A stretch of 64,000 nt of DNA from an uncultured beta proteobacterium (GCA_903886975.1 CAISOB010000064.1:1-64000); one strand, 5' to 3'. Shown: positions 45,486-57,728, counted from the stretch's first letter. Numbers and translations are program-made. The notes: generated from the sequence alone by a model not told the origin.

Positions 45486-46412
45486 TCAAGCGTTCGGCAA
45501 GCTGAAGGCGGCGCCGGCACGGGCCCTGCTTCCGGAGAGAAACTGCGCGACGGCGAGCCGCTTGCCGCCAGCCTTCTGCAGTTCGGTGAGGCGTAAGGTA
45601 CCGTCGCCGCAGGCGACTACGACGCCACTCTTTTCCGCCGCGATAATCGTACCCGGTGCGGCGCAACCCGCCTGCGCTTGGGCAGCCCAGACTTTGATTG
45701 CGTTTCCTTCGAAGCTCGCCATAGCGCCTGGCGCCGGATTGAAAGCGCGCACTTGGCGCGCCAGATGGATAGCCGGCAGGCGCCAGTCGAGCTGCGCTTC
45801 GGATTTTTCGATCTTGCGGGCGTAAGTGACGCCGGTTCCAAGCTGCGCGACAAGCGGCATGGGCAAATGGCCGAGCGCCTCGACGATCAGTCGGGCGCCG
45901 AGCGTGGCAAGCTTGTCGTGCAAACTGGCGGCGTTGTCGTCGTCAGCAATCGGCAGGCTTCCACTGAGCAGCACCGGGCCGGTGTCCAGGGCGGCTTCCA
46001 TTTGCATGATGCATACGCCGGTCAGGCTGTCGCCGGCGAGGATCGCCCTCTGAATCGGCGCTGCGCCGCGCCAGCGCGGCAATAATGACGCGTGAATATT
46101 GAGGCAACCAAAGCGGGGGATTTCGAGTACCGCCTGCGGGAGAATCAGGCCATACGCCGCGATGATAAAGACTTCGGCGCCGACAGCGCGCAGCCTATCC
46201 AGCGCGACGGGGTCTCTCAGGCTCTGCGGCTGGAAAATCTCGATCCCTGAGGCCAGCGCCAATTCCTTGACTGCCGATACATGGAGCGCCAAGCCGCGTC
46301 CAGCCGTTCGGTCGGGCTGGGTGAGCACGAGCGCGACCTGATGTCCGGCCGCCAGAATAGCGCGCAAGGCGAGCGCCGCAAATTGTGGCGTACCGGCAAA
46401 GACAATTCTCAT
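45486..46412 (-). CDS. fmt: Methionyl-tRNA formyltransferase
   Basis: Fmt formylates initiator Met-tRNA. The 308-residue protein begins [19 protein letters not shown] and has the catalytic and folate region [20 protein letters not shown] and ITxMQMEAxLDTGP-like [14 protein letters not shown], with a C-terminal tRNA-binding domain ([19 protein letters not shown]). Its ATG overlaps the def stop by four bases, the standard def-fmt operon of bacteria. Confidence 0.97.
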   Translation of the reverse strand: MRIVFAGTPQFAALALRAILAAGHQVALVLTQPDRTAGRGLALHVSAVKELALASGIEIFQPQSLRDPVALDRLRAVGAEVFIIAAYGLILPQAVLEIPRFGCLNIHASLLPRWRGAAPIQRAILAGDSLTGVCIMQMEAALDTGPVLLSGSLPIADDDNAASLHDKLATLGARLIVEALGHLPMPLVAQLGTGVTYARKIEKSEAQLDWRLPAIHLARQVRAFNPAPGAMASFEGNAIKVWAAQAQAGCAAPGTIIAAEKSGVVVACGDGTLRLTELQKAGGKRLAVAQFLSGSRARAGAAFSLPNA

Positions 46413-46912
46413 GCGGTAATCCGCGCCTGTTTGGCAAGCTTGGCCTTGATGCGCATTTGTTTGAGCAGCGACAGATGCTCGACAAAGACCTTGCCGTCCA
46501 AATGCTCGATTTCATGTTGCAAGCACACGGCCAGAACGCCATTGGCATCGATTGTCTGTGTTTTGCCCGCCGGGTCGAGATACCGCACCACGACACGCTC
46601 GGAGCGCTCGACCTTGTCGTAGATACCGGGCACCGAGAGACAGCCTTCCTCGCATACTTGGGCGCCCGAACGCTCGAGAAGTTCTGGATTGATGAGCACC
46701 AAGAGCTGATCGCGCGTCTCCGACGCGTCGATGACGATGACTCGCTTGTGCACATCGACCTGAGTCGCGGCCAAGCCAATTCCCGGCGCTTCATACATCG
46801 TTTCTGCCATGTCGCGGGCCAAGCGGCGGATGCTGTCGTCAACCTTTTCAACCGGCGAAGCGACGGTTTTCAGGCGCGGATCGGGAAAGCGCAGTATAGG
46901 TAGTAACGGCAT
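46409..46912 (-). CDS. def: Peptide deformylase
   Basis: Def removes the formyl group from new proteins. The 167-residue enzyme has all three motifs: [20 protein letters not shown] (metal Cys) and QHEIEHLDG (metal His pair and catalytic Glu). ATG 46912 gives the usual N-terminus ([14 protein letters not shown]); a longer reading to 47005 is not supported. It heads the def-fmt operon, divergent from the LysM gene. Confidence 0.97.
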   Translation of the reverse strand: MPLLPILRFPDPRLKTVASPVEKVDDSIRRLARDMAETMYEAPGIGLAATQVDVHKRVIVIDASETRDQLLVLINPELLERSGAQVCEEGCLSVPGIYDKVERSERVVVRYLDPAGKTQTIDANGVLAVCLQHEIEHLDGKVFVEHLSLLKQMRIKAKLAKQARITA

Positions 46913-47116
46913 AAAAAGCTTGATCGAAGAAGTAATTACGTGCAGAATCCACTGCAACATCTTGAAAAACGGCGCAATATTTTGCGCATTGTGGGTGATG
47001 TCCACCGCGCGGGGGAGTCTTCAAGTGCATCTGCGGTCCTTGTCTCAAATATCTCCCGAACTGATGTTGGGCAAGCTGACACCGACGTCGCCGACTGTTT
47101 GTATGAGGATAACACG

Positions 47117-48148
47117 ATGATACGCATTATATCCGCGCTCATTTTGGCGGCGGCCGCCACGCTGTGCAGCGCCGCCGAGCCGCCGCTGCAACTGGCCGCG
47201 AGTGCACCGGAACGCCATGTCGTTGTTCCCGGCGATACCCTCTGGGGAATCGCCGCCGAGTTTCTCAAGGAGCCGTGGCGCTGGCCGGAGATTTGGCGGA
47301 TGAATCGCGAGCAGATCAAGAATCCGAACCGTATTTTTCCCGGTGATGTGATTGTCCTCGACCGTGACGCCAGCGGTATTCCGCTCCTGCGCATGCAGGA
47401 TGCGAAACTGCGGCCACAGATCTACTCCGAGGCGATGAGTCAGGCGATTCCGCCGATTCCGCCCAACGTTATCGAGCCCTTCATTTCCGCGCACCTGATC
47501 GTTGACGTTAACGGTTTAAGCAGTGCCGCACGTATTATCGCCACGCAACAGGATCGCTATTTTTTGGGTAATGGCGACCTAGCTTACGTGGAGAATGCCG
47601 ACCCGGCTACGCAGCAATGGCAGATTTATCGCAACGGAAAGCCGCTGTACGACCCAGCCGATCCGAAACAGGTGCTCGGCTATGAGGCTTATTATCTGGG
47701 CACCGCGACACAAACGCGGCCAGGTAATCCGGCGACTTTCCAAGTTCTCAGCGCCAAGGAAGAGATCGCGCGGGGCGACCGCCTGATTCCTGCGGCGCGG
47801 CCACCATTGGTCGCCTACATCCCGCACCGACCTGACACGCTGATCGATGGTCGCGTCATCGAAGTCTATGGCGGCGTTGGTGGCGCCCTCGGCGCTGGCG
47901 GGCGTGGCTCGATTGTGTCGTTGAGCCGAGGCACGCGAGACGGCGTGGAAATCGGTCATGTGCTGGCGTTGGAGCGTAACCGCTTTGTCGTGCAGCGGGA
48001 CGAAGCGGATCGCAAGTTAAACGTGCAGATTCCGCCGGAACGTATCGGCCTGCTTTTTGTGTTCCGCACCTTCGATCGTATTTCTTACGCCCTGATTGTC
48101 CAGTCGGAGGGCACCGTTGAGGCTAACGACTTCGTCCGTACCCCGTGA
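47117..48148 (+). CDS. LysM peptidoglycan-binding protein, exported
   Basis: A 343-residue envelope protein. It has a signal peptide (RIISALILAAAATLCSA) and one LysM domain at about 34-82 (HVVVPGDTLWGIAAEFL, NPNRIFPGDVIVL). A long beta-rich C-terminal domain is typical of the family located between def and dprA in betaproteobacteria. No catalytic motif was seen. The ATG at 47117 is preceded by GAGGA. The dprA gene starts three bases after its stop, so the two form an operon. Confidence 0.92.
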   Translation: MIRIISALILAAAATLCSAAEPPLQLAASAPERHVVVPGDTLWGIAAEFLKEPWRWPEIWRMNREQIKNPNRIFPGDVIVLDRDASGIPLLRMQDAKLRPQIYSEAMSQAIPPIPPNVIEPFISAHLIVDVNGLSSAARIIATQQDRYFLGNGDLAYVENADPATQQWQIYRNGKPLYDPADPKQVLGYEAYYLGTATQTRPGNPATFQVLSAKEEIARGDRLIPAARPPLVAYIPHRPDTLIDGRVIEVYGGVGGALGAGGRGSIVSLSRGTRDGVEIGHVLALERNRFVVQRDEADRKLNVQIPPERIGLLFVFRTFDRISYALIVQSEGTVEANDFVRTP

Positions 48149-48151
48149 GAA

Positions 48152-49258
48152 ATGATTTCTGGTGAGGCGCTATCCAGATGGCTACGACTGACCCTCATTC
48201 CTGGAATCGGCGGTGAAACGCAGCGCAAGCTGCTGCGTACGTTCGGGCTGCCCGATTCGGTATTTGCGGCTGGCCGTAGTGCACTGCGCGAGGTGGTCGG
48301 CGACAAGGGGACCGCTCTCTTGCTCGATACGGACAATGACGACGCGGTTTCCGTCGCGCTAGCGTGGTCGGAAGGTGTCGATCAGCACATCGTTACCTTG
48401 GCCGATGCCGAGTATCCGCAAGCGCTGCTTGAGATTGCCGATCCGCCGACACTGCTCTACGTGCGCGGACACCTCGAGTTGCTCAACCGTGCAGCGCTGG
48501 CCATCGTCGGAAGCCGCAACCCGACGCCGCAAGGCATTCAGAACGCTGAGCGGTTCTCCGCGGCCTTTGCCGACGCCGGTCTCGTAATCATCAGCGGTCT
48601 GGCTCTTGGCATCGATGCCGCCGCGCACCGCGGCGCGCTGACTGCCGGCGGCGACACGGTCGCTTTCATCGGCACCGGAATCGACCGCATTTATCCGGCG
48701 CGAAACCGTGATCTTGCGCAGGAGATAGGCGCGCGCGGCACCATCGTTTCCGAATTTCCCATCGGGACGCCGGTTAGCGCGGCCAATTTCCCGCGACGCA
48801 ATCGGCTGATCTCGGGAATCGCGCGCGGAGTTCTCGTTGTTGAAGCAACCATCGATAGCGGTTCACTGATAACCTCACGCCTTGCCGGCGAACAGGGACG
48901 CGAAGTCTTTGCCATTCCTGGGTCGATACACTCGCCGCAATCGCGAGGGTGCCACAAGCTGATTAAGCAAGGCGCCAAGCTCGTCGAGACCGCAGAGGAC
49001 GTTCTTGAGGAACTGCGCTGGAGCTCGGCGCGGATTGCGCAAGCAGAACCCCCGAGCGAGGGCGCCGGCGGCGAGGCTTCGATGCTGGCCGACGAATTAC
49101 TCGCTCTGATGGGTTTTGATCCCTGCGGCGTCGATGAGCTCGCCGCGCGAAGCGGCTTGGCGCCGGAAACGCTTTCCGTACTTCTGCTGCATCTGGAACT
49201 CGACGGTCGAGTGGCCAGTTTGTCCGGCGGCCGTTACCAACGGTTGCCGGGAAGCTGA
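48152..49258 (+). CDS. dprA: DNA-processing protein DprA
   Basis: DprA loads RecA on incoming single-stranded DNA during natural transformation. The 368-residue protein has an N-terminal SAM-like part and the Rossmann-like core (IVGSRNPTPQGIQNAERF, ISGLALGIDAAAHRGAL, FPRRNRLISGIARGVLVVEA, LAGEQGREVFAIPG). A C-terminal winged-helix (DELAARSGLAPETLSVLLL) follows. All core motifs are intact. It follows the LysM gene with three bases between. The smg (DUF494) gene that often follows dprA in betaproteobacteria is absent here. Confidence 0.96.
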   Translation: MISGEALSRWLRLTLIPGIGGETQRKLLRTFGLPDSVFAAGRSALREVVGDKGTALLLDTDNDDAVSVALAWSEGVDQHIVTLADAEYPQALLEIADPPTLLYVRGHLELLNRAALAIVGSRNPTPQGIQNAERFSAAFADAGLVIISGLALGIDAAAHRGALTAGGDTVAFIGTGIDRIYPARNRDLAQEIGARGTIVSEFPIGTPVSAANFPRRNRLISGIARGVLVVEATIDSGSLITSRLAGEQGREVFAIPGSIHSPQSRGCHKLIKQGAKLVETAEDVLEELRWSSARIAQAEPPSEGAGGEASMLADELLALMGFDPCGVDELAARSGLAPETLSVLLLHLELDGRVASLSGGRYQRLPGS

Positions 49259-49412
49259 GCGCCCAGCCTAGGGCCATCTGCGGCTTCGACGACAGCAGCC
49301 GCAACTTTTGCATCCGCCGGCCAGCGGACGCTTTGGTTCAGACGGCCACGCCAGCGTAGTCACGAAGGCTCTCCCGATCGTGTCGATTTTCCGCCGTCTT
49401 CGCGAACGCTGC

Positions 49413-49442
49413 TTGCCAAGCGTGGCATAGTGCTTCTATTAT
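49413..49442 (+). promoter_or_regulatory. Candidate topB promoter
   Basis: TTGCCA (49413-49418), an 18-base spacer and TATTAT (49437-49442) precede topB by 73 bases in a 257-base gap that holds no gene. Both boxes have one or two mismatches to the sigma-70 consensus. Confidence 0.45.
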
Positions 49443-49515
49443 GCCTCGCAGCGAAGCGCTAAGCCGTAATTCCGAAGTCATAATGTTTGCCACAGCCCGG
49501 GTTAGAAAATACTCC

Positions 49516-52110
49516 ATGAGCAAGAAGCTGATCATCGCCGAAAAGCCTTCCGTCGCCGCCGATATTGCGCGCGCACTCGGAGGATTCACTAAACACGACG
49601 ACTTTTTCGAAAGCGATGATTGCGTGCTTTGCTCGGCGGTAGGCCACCTGTTGGAGCTGGCCTGTCCGGAAGAATTCGAAGTCAAGCGCGGCAAGTGGTC
49701 CTTCGCTCACTTGCCAGTTATTCCGCCGTACTTTGCGCTAAAGCCGATCGAGAAATCGGAGCCGCGGCTCCGGCTCCTGACCCGGCTGATCAAGCGCAAG
49801 GACGTCAGTAGTCTGGTGAATGCCTGTGACGCCGGGCGGGAGGGCGAGCTGATCTTCAACTACATCGCGCAGCACGTCAAAACGGCGAAGCCGGTCGAAC
49901 GGCTGTGGCTGCAATCGATGACGCAACAGGCAATCAAGGACGGTTTTTCCCGCTTGCGCGCCGGCAGCGAAATGCAGGGCCTCGCCGATGCGGCGGTCTG
50001 CCGCTCCGAGTCCGATTGGTTGGTCGGCATCAACGGCACGCGCGCGATGACCGCTTTCAATTCGAAGACCGGTGGCTTCCACCTGACGACCGTTGGACGT
50101 GTGCAAACGCCGACGCTGGCGCTGATGGTTGAGCGCGAAGACAAGATTCGCAAGTTCAAGGCGAGAGATTATTGGGAGGTCGAAGGGATATTCGCCTGCG
50201 CTGCCGGCGAATATCGTGGCAAATGGTTTGATGAGCGCTACAGGGGCAAGGAGGACGATGAACACGCGCGCGCTGACCGCCTGTGGGACAGGGCCCGAGC
50301 GCAAGCGCTGAAGGACAAGTGTCACGGCAAGCCAGGGATTGTTGACGAAGAAGCCAAGCCATCGACGCAGCTCTCACCGCTGCTGTACGATCTGACCAGT
50401 CTGCAACGCGAAGCAAACGGCCGGTTCGGCTTCTCGGCCAAATCGACGCTCGGGCTGGCGCAGGCACTCTACGAAAAACACAAGGTGCTAACCTATCCGC
50501 GTACCGATGCGCGTGCTTTGCCGGAAGACTATCTGCCAACCGTCAACGCGACGCTCGCCATGCTGACCGGGCAGGGCGCGGGCAAGGGTTATGACGAGGC
50601 CTTGCTCGCGCGTTACTCGCCTTTTGCCCATCAGATTCTTGCGCGCAAATGGGTTGTGCCGAACAAGCGCATCTTCAATAACGCCAAGATATCGGATCAC
50701 TTCGCGATCATTCCGACCCTGCAAGCGCCCAAGCATTTATCCGAGCCAGAACAGAAGCTTTACGATCTGGTCGTCAAACGCTTCCTCGCAGTTTTTTATC
50801 CGGCTGCCGAGTATTTGCTGACGACGCGGATCACGCGTGTCGAAACCGAGCCGTTCAAGACAGAAGGCAAGGTTCTGATCAACCCCGGCTGGCTTGCCGT
50901 CTACGGGCGTGAAGCTCAGGAAGGCGATGAGGGAAACCTGGTTCCCGTTGCGCCCAGGGAGCGGGTCGGCACCGAAGACATTCTGCTCAACGCCAATCAG
51001 ACCAAGCCTCCGGCGCGTTATTCCGAAGCGACCTTGCTTTCGGCCATGGAGGGCGCGGGCAAGATGGTCGACGACGAGGAATTGAAGGCGGCGATGGCGG
51101 GTCGAGGCCTCGGCACGCCTGCGACGCGCGCTCAAATCATCGAGAATCTGATCGGCGAACAATACCTGCACCGTGATGGGCGCGAACTGCAGCCGACCGC
51201 CAAGGCCTTCTCGCTGATGACCTTGCTGGATGGGTTGGGTATTGCTGAACTGACGTCGCCAGAGCTTACGGGCGGATGGGAATGGAAGCTCGCGCGGATG
51301 GAGCGTGGCGAAATGTCGCGCGACGAGTTCATGAAGGAAATCGCGGCGATGACGCAGCACATCGTTGATCGTGCGAAAAGCTACGATAGCGACACGATTC
51401 CCGGGGATTTTGGCGAATTGACGACGCCTTGCCCGAGGTGCGGGGGAAAGATCAAGGAGACCTACAAGAAATTCCAGTGCCAAGCGTGTGACTTTGCGCT
51501 CTGGAAAATTGTCGCCGGCCGCCAATTTGAACCGCAGGAAATAGAAAGCCTGATTGGACAACGAAGCATTGGGCCGTTAACCGGCTTTCGCAATAAGATG
51601 GGGCGACCATTCAATGCAATCATCAGACTGAATGACCAGAACGTGCCGGAATTCGACTTCGGGCAGGGGATCAACGGAGACTTCGGGTCGAGTGAAGCGG
51701 TTGATTTTTCCGATCGCGAAGCGCTGGGGGTCTGTCCGAAATGCGGCGCTCGCGTCTTTGAGCACGGCATGGCGTACGTCTGCGAGAAGTCAGTGGGTCC
51801 GGAAAAGAGCTGCGATTTTCGCTCGGGCCAAGTAATACTGCAGCAAGCGGTCGGTGACGACCAGATGAAGAAGTTGCTTGCCACTGGCCGGACGGATCTG
51901 CTCAAGGACTTTGTTTCGGCGCGGACGCGTCGGAGGTTTTCGGCTTTCCTGGTTCGCGGAAGCGACGGGAAAGTGGGTTTCGAATTCGAAAAACGCGAAC
52001 CGAAAGTCCGAGCGCCCGTGAAGGCGTCGAAGAATAGTGTCGTCGAAAAGCCAGCGGCGAAACCCGCAACAAAGAAGGCTGCGGCCGGATCGCGCAAGAA
52101 GACCGCCTAG
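49516..52110 (+). CDS. topB: DNA topoisomerase III-type enzyme
   Basis: A type IA topoisomerase of 864 residues. The Toprim domain opens with KKLIIAEKPSVAADIARALG and has NACDAGREGELIF; the active Tyr lies in LTYPRTDARAL. Two C-terminal zinc ribbons follow (CPRCGG and CQACDF; CPKCGA with a second Cys pair), and then a basic Lys/Ala tail. E. coli TopB is 653 residues; the extra C-terminal zinc domains are normal for the betaproteobacterial chromosomal form. ATG 49516 starts at the Toprim domain. It is convergent with gyrB across a parS site. Confidence 0.95.
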   Translation: MSKKLIIAEKPSVAADIARALGGFTKHDDFFESDDCVLCSAVGHLLELACPEEFEVKRGKWSFAHLPVIPPYFALKPIEKSEPRLRLLTRLIKRKDVSSLVNACDAGREGELIFNYIAQHVKTAKPVERLWLQSMTQQAIKDGFSRLRAGSEMQGLADAAVCRSESDWLVGINGTRAMTAFNSKTGGFHLTTVGRVQTPTLALMVEREDKIRKFKARDYWEVEGIFACAAGEYRGKWFDERYRGKEDDEHARADRLWDRARAQALKDKCHGKPGIVDEEAKPSTQLSPLLYDLTSLQREANGRFGFSAKSTLGLAQALYEKHKVLTYPRTDARALPEDYLPTVNATLAMLTGQGAGKGYDEALLARYSPFAHQILARKWVVPNKRIFNNAKISDHFAIIPTLQAPKHLSEPEQKLYDLVVKRFLAVFYPAAEYLLTTRITRVETEPFKTEGKVLINPGWLAVYGREAQEGDEGNLVPVAPRERVGTEDILLNANQTKPPARYSEATLLSAMEGAGKMVDDEELKAAMAGRGLGTPATRAQIIENLIGEQYLHRDGRELQPTAKAFSLMTLLDGLGIAELTSPELTGGWEWKLARMERGEMSRDEFMKEIAAMTQHIVDRAKSYDSDTIPGDFGELTTPCPRCGGKIKETYKKFQCQACDFALWKIVAGRQFEPQEIESLIGQRSIGPLTGFRNKMGRPFNAIIRLNDQNVPEFDFGQGINGDFGSSEAVDFSDREALGVCPKCGARVFEHGMAYVCEKSVGPEKSCDFRSGQVILQQAVGDDQMKKLLATGRTDLLKDFVSARTRRRFSAFLVRGSDGKVGFEFEKREPKVRAPVKASKNSVVEKPAAKPATKKAAAGSRKKTA

Positions 52111-52149
52111 CCCAGCGTTCTGCGTGCAGCGAAGCGAGACGCAAGGCGC

Positions 52150-52165
52150 TGTTTCACGTGAAACA
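52150..52165. promoter_or_regulatory. parS: parS centromere site 1
   Basis: TGTTTCACGTGAAACA is a perfect 16-base palindrome and an exact match to the bacterial parS consensus bound by ParB. It lies between the convergent topB and gyrB genes. parA and parB are not in the window. Confidence 0.95.
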
Positions 52166-52222
52166 TGGCGTCGAAGCTGTACTCCGCGGATTTAGGACGT
52201 TGCCTCCACAGCCGCCGCGACG

Positions 52223-54694
<2,472 letters not shown>

Positions 54695-54706
54695 CTATCC
54701 AATATT

Positions 54707-54722
54707 TGTTTCACGTGAAACA
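54707..54722. promoter_or_regulatory. parS: parS centromere site 2
   Basis: A second perfect TGTTTCACGTGAAACA, in the 46-base gap between dnaN and gyrB. It is 2.5 kb from the first site and about 1.3 kb from the likely origin, as expected for origin-proximal parS clusters. Confidence 0.95.
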
Positions 54723-54737
54723 CCGGTATATACGACT

Positions 54738-55853
54738 TCAGATGCGCATCGGCATGACAACGTATTTAAAACGATCATTGCCGGGAATGGTCAGCAGGGC
54801 GCTTGAGTTGGCGTCATTGAAGCCCCACTCGACCGTCTCTACCGAAGTGTTGTTCAGAACATCAAGCAGATAGCCGACGTTAAAACCGACGTCGATAGCA
54901 TCGCCGCCATACTCGACTTCAATTTCTTCAAGCGCTTCCTCCTGCTCCGCGTTGGCCGCCATGATCTTCAGACTGCCCGCACTCAACACTAGGCGTACAC
55001 CGCGAAACTTCTCGTTGGTCAGAATTGCGGCCCTAACCATTGATTGAAGTAGAGTCGCGCGGTTAAGTACCAGTAAGTTCTTAAGCGTCGCCGGAATAAC
55101 GCGCTCGTAGTCAGGGAATTTACCGTCAATCAATTTGGAAACAAGGTTAATGTTATTGAATTGAAAGCGAATTTGATTCGTCGCCAACTCAATGAGCAAC
55201 GGCTCATCGCTGTCGGCCAACAGTCTGTTCAATTCAAGAACGGTTTTGCGCGGCAGGATAAGTTCCTGGCGTTGCGTCCCTGCAATCCCGTCAGCCAGCG
55301 GCATGCTTGCATAAGCCAAGCGATGACCATCTGTCGCGACTGCCCTAAGTTCAGTGCCATCGAGCAGAAGCAGCAAACCGTTGAGATAGTAGCGCACATC
55401 TTGCGCCGCCATAGAAAACTGGGTTTGACTCAGCAACTGACGAAACTGCTTTTGCGTCACCGTGATCTTCTTAAGGTCGCCATCCGACAGCGCCAAGCGC
55501 GGGAAATCCTCGGCCGGCAAAGTCTGCAGACTGAAACGGCTCTTTCCAGCGCGTACCTGCAAACGTTTCTCATCGAGACTTAAGCTCACTTCAGCGCCCT
55601 CAGGCAAAGAACGCAAAATATCCTGAAGTTTACGCGCACCGACCGTCACTGCCCCATCCCCATCACCTGATGCTCCGGACGTCGAGCTGGTAATCTGAAT
55701 CTCAATATCCGTCGCCAAGAGCGTTAGTTTGTCGCCCTTTTTCTCGAGCAGCACATTCGACAGAATCGGTAGGGTGTGTCTCTTTTCAACAATCCCGGAT
55801 ACAGACTGTAAAGGCGCCAGAAGCATATCCCGCTGTGTTTTAATGAGAAGCAT
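54738..55853 (-). CDS. dnaN: DNA polymerase III beta sliding clamp
   Basis: DnaN is the ring-shaped processivity clamp. The 371-residue protein (E. coli 366) has the three-domain clamp pattern: VEKRHTLPILSNVLL, LPAEDFPRL, ATDGHRLAYASMPL and the C-terminal YVVMPMRI. The ATG at 55853 is the only sensible start. It lies downstream of dnaA across the DnaA-box cluster and upstream of gyrB. Confidence 0.98.
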   Translation of the reverse strand: MLLIKTQRDMLLAPLQSVSGIVEKRHTLPILSNVLLEKKGDKLTLLATDIEIQITSSTSGASGDGDGAVTVGARKLQDILRSLPEGAEVSLSLDEKRLQVRAGKSRFSLQTLPAEDFPRLALSDGDLKKITVTQKQFRQLLSQTQFSMAAQDVRYYLNGLLLLLDGTELRAVATDGHRLAYASMPLADGIAGTQRQELILPRKTVLELNRLLADSDEPLLIELATNQIRFQFNNINLVSKLIDGKFPDYERVIPATLKNLLVLNRATLLQSMVRAAILTNEKFRGVRLVLSAGSLKIMAANAEQEEALEEIEVEYGGDAIDVGFNVGYLLDVLNNTSVETVEWGFNDANSSALLTIPGNDRFKYVVMPMRI

Positions 55854-56062
55854 ATATAAACCCTATAAAGATAATATCAAAGACAAGTCTGTGGATATCT
55901 CTAATTTATTCATATTCTTCATACGATTAATCTTTATTTCTGGCGCAGAAGAAGCGTTGTATCAGCCTGTGGACAAAGGCTAAGAACTTATCCACAAGCC
56001 GGCAATCCACCTGTTATCCACTTATTAAACACAGTCTGTACCCCATTTATGCACATCTGTTC
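55854..56062. other. oriC: Probable replication origin (oriC): DnaA-box cluster
   Basis: The 209-base dnaA-dnaN gap holds five DnaA-box-like 9-mers: TGTGGATAT (55890-55898), TGTGGACAA (55968-55976), TTATCCACA (55988-55996, perfect), TTATCCACT (56014-56022) and TTATGCACA (56047-56055). Next to them, 55851-55945 is strongly AT-rich and could be the unwinding element. A sixth, perfect box (TTATCCACA, 57670-57678) lies on the other side of dnaA. The origin could be this gap alone or both parts. Confidence 0.7.
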
Positions 56063-57463
56063 TTAGCCCTTTAAGACCTGCAGCAGCACATGCACATCGT
56101 GGTTCAATTCATTATCCTTGGCGCGCAGTGTCTCAATCGTACGCACGGCATGCAGAACCGTCGTGTGATCGCGGCCACCGAACGCTTCGCCTATGGACGG
56201 ATAGCTCTGTGAGGTCAGATTCTTTGTTAGCCACATCGCGACTTGCCGCGGCCGGACGATCTGACGCGTTCGTTTCTTCGAGAAAAAATCCGAGACCTTG
56301 ATCTTGAAGTAATCGGCAACCGTCTTTTGAATATTCTCGACGGTGATCTGTCGATTGACCGCACCGATCAAATCTTTTAGCGATTCCTTCGCCAGATCAA
56401 GGTCAATTCTTCGTCCGTGAAAAGAAGCATAAGCAAGCACCTTCTTCAATGCGCCCTCAAGCTCGCGGACGTTTGATCGCAAATGCTTGGCGATATAGAA
56501 GGCAACGTCATCGTCGAGGAGAACGTGCTCCATTTCCGCTTTCTTCTTCAATATCGCGACCCGCATCTCGATTTCCGGTGGCTCAATCTGTACCGTCAAG
56601 CCCCAATCGAAACGCGTGATCAAACGGTCTTCAAGTCCGGAAATATCTTTGGGATAAGTATCGCAGCTGATTACGATCTGCTTCTTTGATTCTATTAACG
56701 CATTGAATACAAAAAAGAATTCCTCTTGTGTCCGGTTCTTACCGTTAAAAAATTGGACATCGTCGAGTAACAGCACATCGAGAGAGCGGTAGTAGCGCTT
56801 GAAGGCGTCGAAGGACTTGGTCTGATAGGCGCGCACAACATCCGAGTAATAATCTTCCGCATGAACGTAACGAACGATAGTCGCCGGATTCTCTTCGAGT
56901 ATATGGTTGCCTATAGCGTGAATCAGGTGTGTCTTGCCAAGCCCGGCGCCGCCATAGATGAACATCGGATTGTATGCCGTTCCGCCGGGGCTGATCGCCA
57001 CTTGCACCGAGGCAGCTCTTGCCAAATCATTGGCTTTGCCGACGATCAGGTTCTCGAAGGTGAACCCTGGAATCAGTCGCGTTTTCTCGTAGAGCGGATG
57101 GCTCTTCTCGGGCGGTTTAGCGAAAGCGCTCCGCGCCGGGCTTTGCTGCTCCACTTTAGCTATCGGCGCGGCCGTATTGAGCGCCATTGATTGAACACCA
57201 TTGACCGGTGACGTCGCGCGCTCTCCGAGTATCAGCGAAACACTGATCGGCGCAGCAAAAAAGGCGCAGCCTAACTCTTCGATACGACTCAGGTAGCGCT
57301 CCTTGACCCACTTCAGAATAAAACCATTCGGAGCGAGCAGTCGCAGGCCGCTCGCCAAATCGTCTTCGCCTTCAAGGCGAAGCGGACGAATCCAGGTGTT
57401 GAACTGCTGAGGTGGAAGTTCTTGTTCGAACTGGCTCAGACAGGATGTCCAGAAGCTACTCAT
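56063..57463 (-). CDS. dnaA: Chromosomal replication initiator DnaA
   Basis: DnaA binds and opens the origin. The 466-residue protein has the domain I helicase-loading part (QFNTWIRPL), a variable linker, and AAA+ domain III with Walker A GGAGLGKTHL and Walker B VLLLDDVQFF. Domain IV carries the DnaA signature (GGRDHTTVLHAVRTI). I prefer ATG 57463; TTG one codon earlier is also open. It is divergent from rpmH with 303 bases between, and its coding start overlaps a small doubtful frame. Confidence 0.98.
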   Translation of the reverse strand: MSSFWTSCLSQFEQELPPQQFNTWIRPLRLEGEDDLASGLRLLAPNGFILKWVKERYLSRIEELGCAFFAAPISVSLILGERATSPVNGVQSMALNTAAPIAKVEQQSPARSAFAKPPEKSHPLYEKTRLIPGFTFENLIVGKANDLARAASVQVAISPGGTAYNPMFIYGGAGLGKTHLIHAIGNHILEENPATIVRYVHAEDYYSDVVRAYQTKSFDAFKRYYRSLDVLLLDDVQFFNGKNRTQEEFFFVFNALIESKKQIVISCDTYPKDISGLEDRLITRFDWGLTVQIEPPEIEMRVAILKKKAEMEHVLLDDDVAFYIAKHLRSNVRELEGALKKVLAYASFHGRRIDLDLAKESLKDLIGAVNRQITVENIQKTVADYFKIKVSDFFSKKRTRQIVRPRQVAMWLTKNLTSQSYPSIGEAFGGRDHTTVLHAVRTIETLRAKDNELNHDVHVLLQVLKG

Positions 57464-57641
57464 CAATGAAATCGAGATAATCCGTTAGGTGCTGCAATCG
57501 TCGAGCCGGCGGTTTCATGGCAATTTCCGCGCGTACCGCTAGAATCTCCCGATTAAGGGCGGGAGCACGCGTCATTTTGCCGCTACTCAAAAGCTGTCTT
57601 CTTGTTTTCTTGAGCTTTTTCAAGCCTTTTGAAGACAACAA
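57456..57641 (-). CDS. Doubtful 61-residue frame overlapping the dnaA start
   Basis: A small frame of 61 codons, very basic at the start (KGLKKLKKTRRQ) and acidic at the end (LTDYLDFIDE), ends with TAG inside the dnaA start so that the two overlap by eight bases. The overlap resembles translational coupling, but the start is TTG, no ribosome site is seen and I know no family for it. It may be a leader frame or chance. Confidence 0.2.
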   Translation of the reverse strand: MLSSKGLKKLKKTRRQLLSSGKMTRAPALNREILAVRAEIAMKPPARRLQHLTDYLDFIDE

Positions 57642-57669
57642 GATAGAATTTTAACCTGTCGGATGAAAG

Positions 57670-57678
57670 TTATCCACA
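57670..57678 (+). promoter_or_regulatory. Perfect DnaA box upstream of dnaA and rpmH
   Basis: TTATCCACA in the divergent dnaA-rpmH region. It may autoregulate dnaA or be part of a bipartite origin. The rest of the 57642-57766 gap holds the rpmH promoter and no gene. Confidence 0.7.
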
Positions 57679-57698
57679 GCTTCGACAAAAATTTAGAC

Positions 57699-57728
57699 TT
57701 GACAAAGGCAAGTCGACCGATGTCTAAT
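57699..57728 (+). promoter_or_regulatory. rpmH promoter
   Basis: TTGACA (57699-57704) and TCTAAT (57723-57728, preceded by TG) are spaced by 18 bases and lie 38 bases before the rpmH start. A perfect -35 with an extended -10 suits a highly expressed ribosomal protein gene. Confidence 0.7.

Noticed and set aside
46972..46987. GCGCAA-TATT-TTGCGC hairpin between def and the LysM gene
   Set aside because: Only six base pairs, in a region where both genes start, so a terminator makes no sense there; too short to call an operator.
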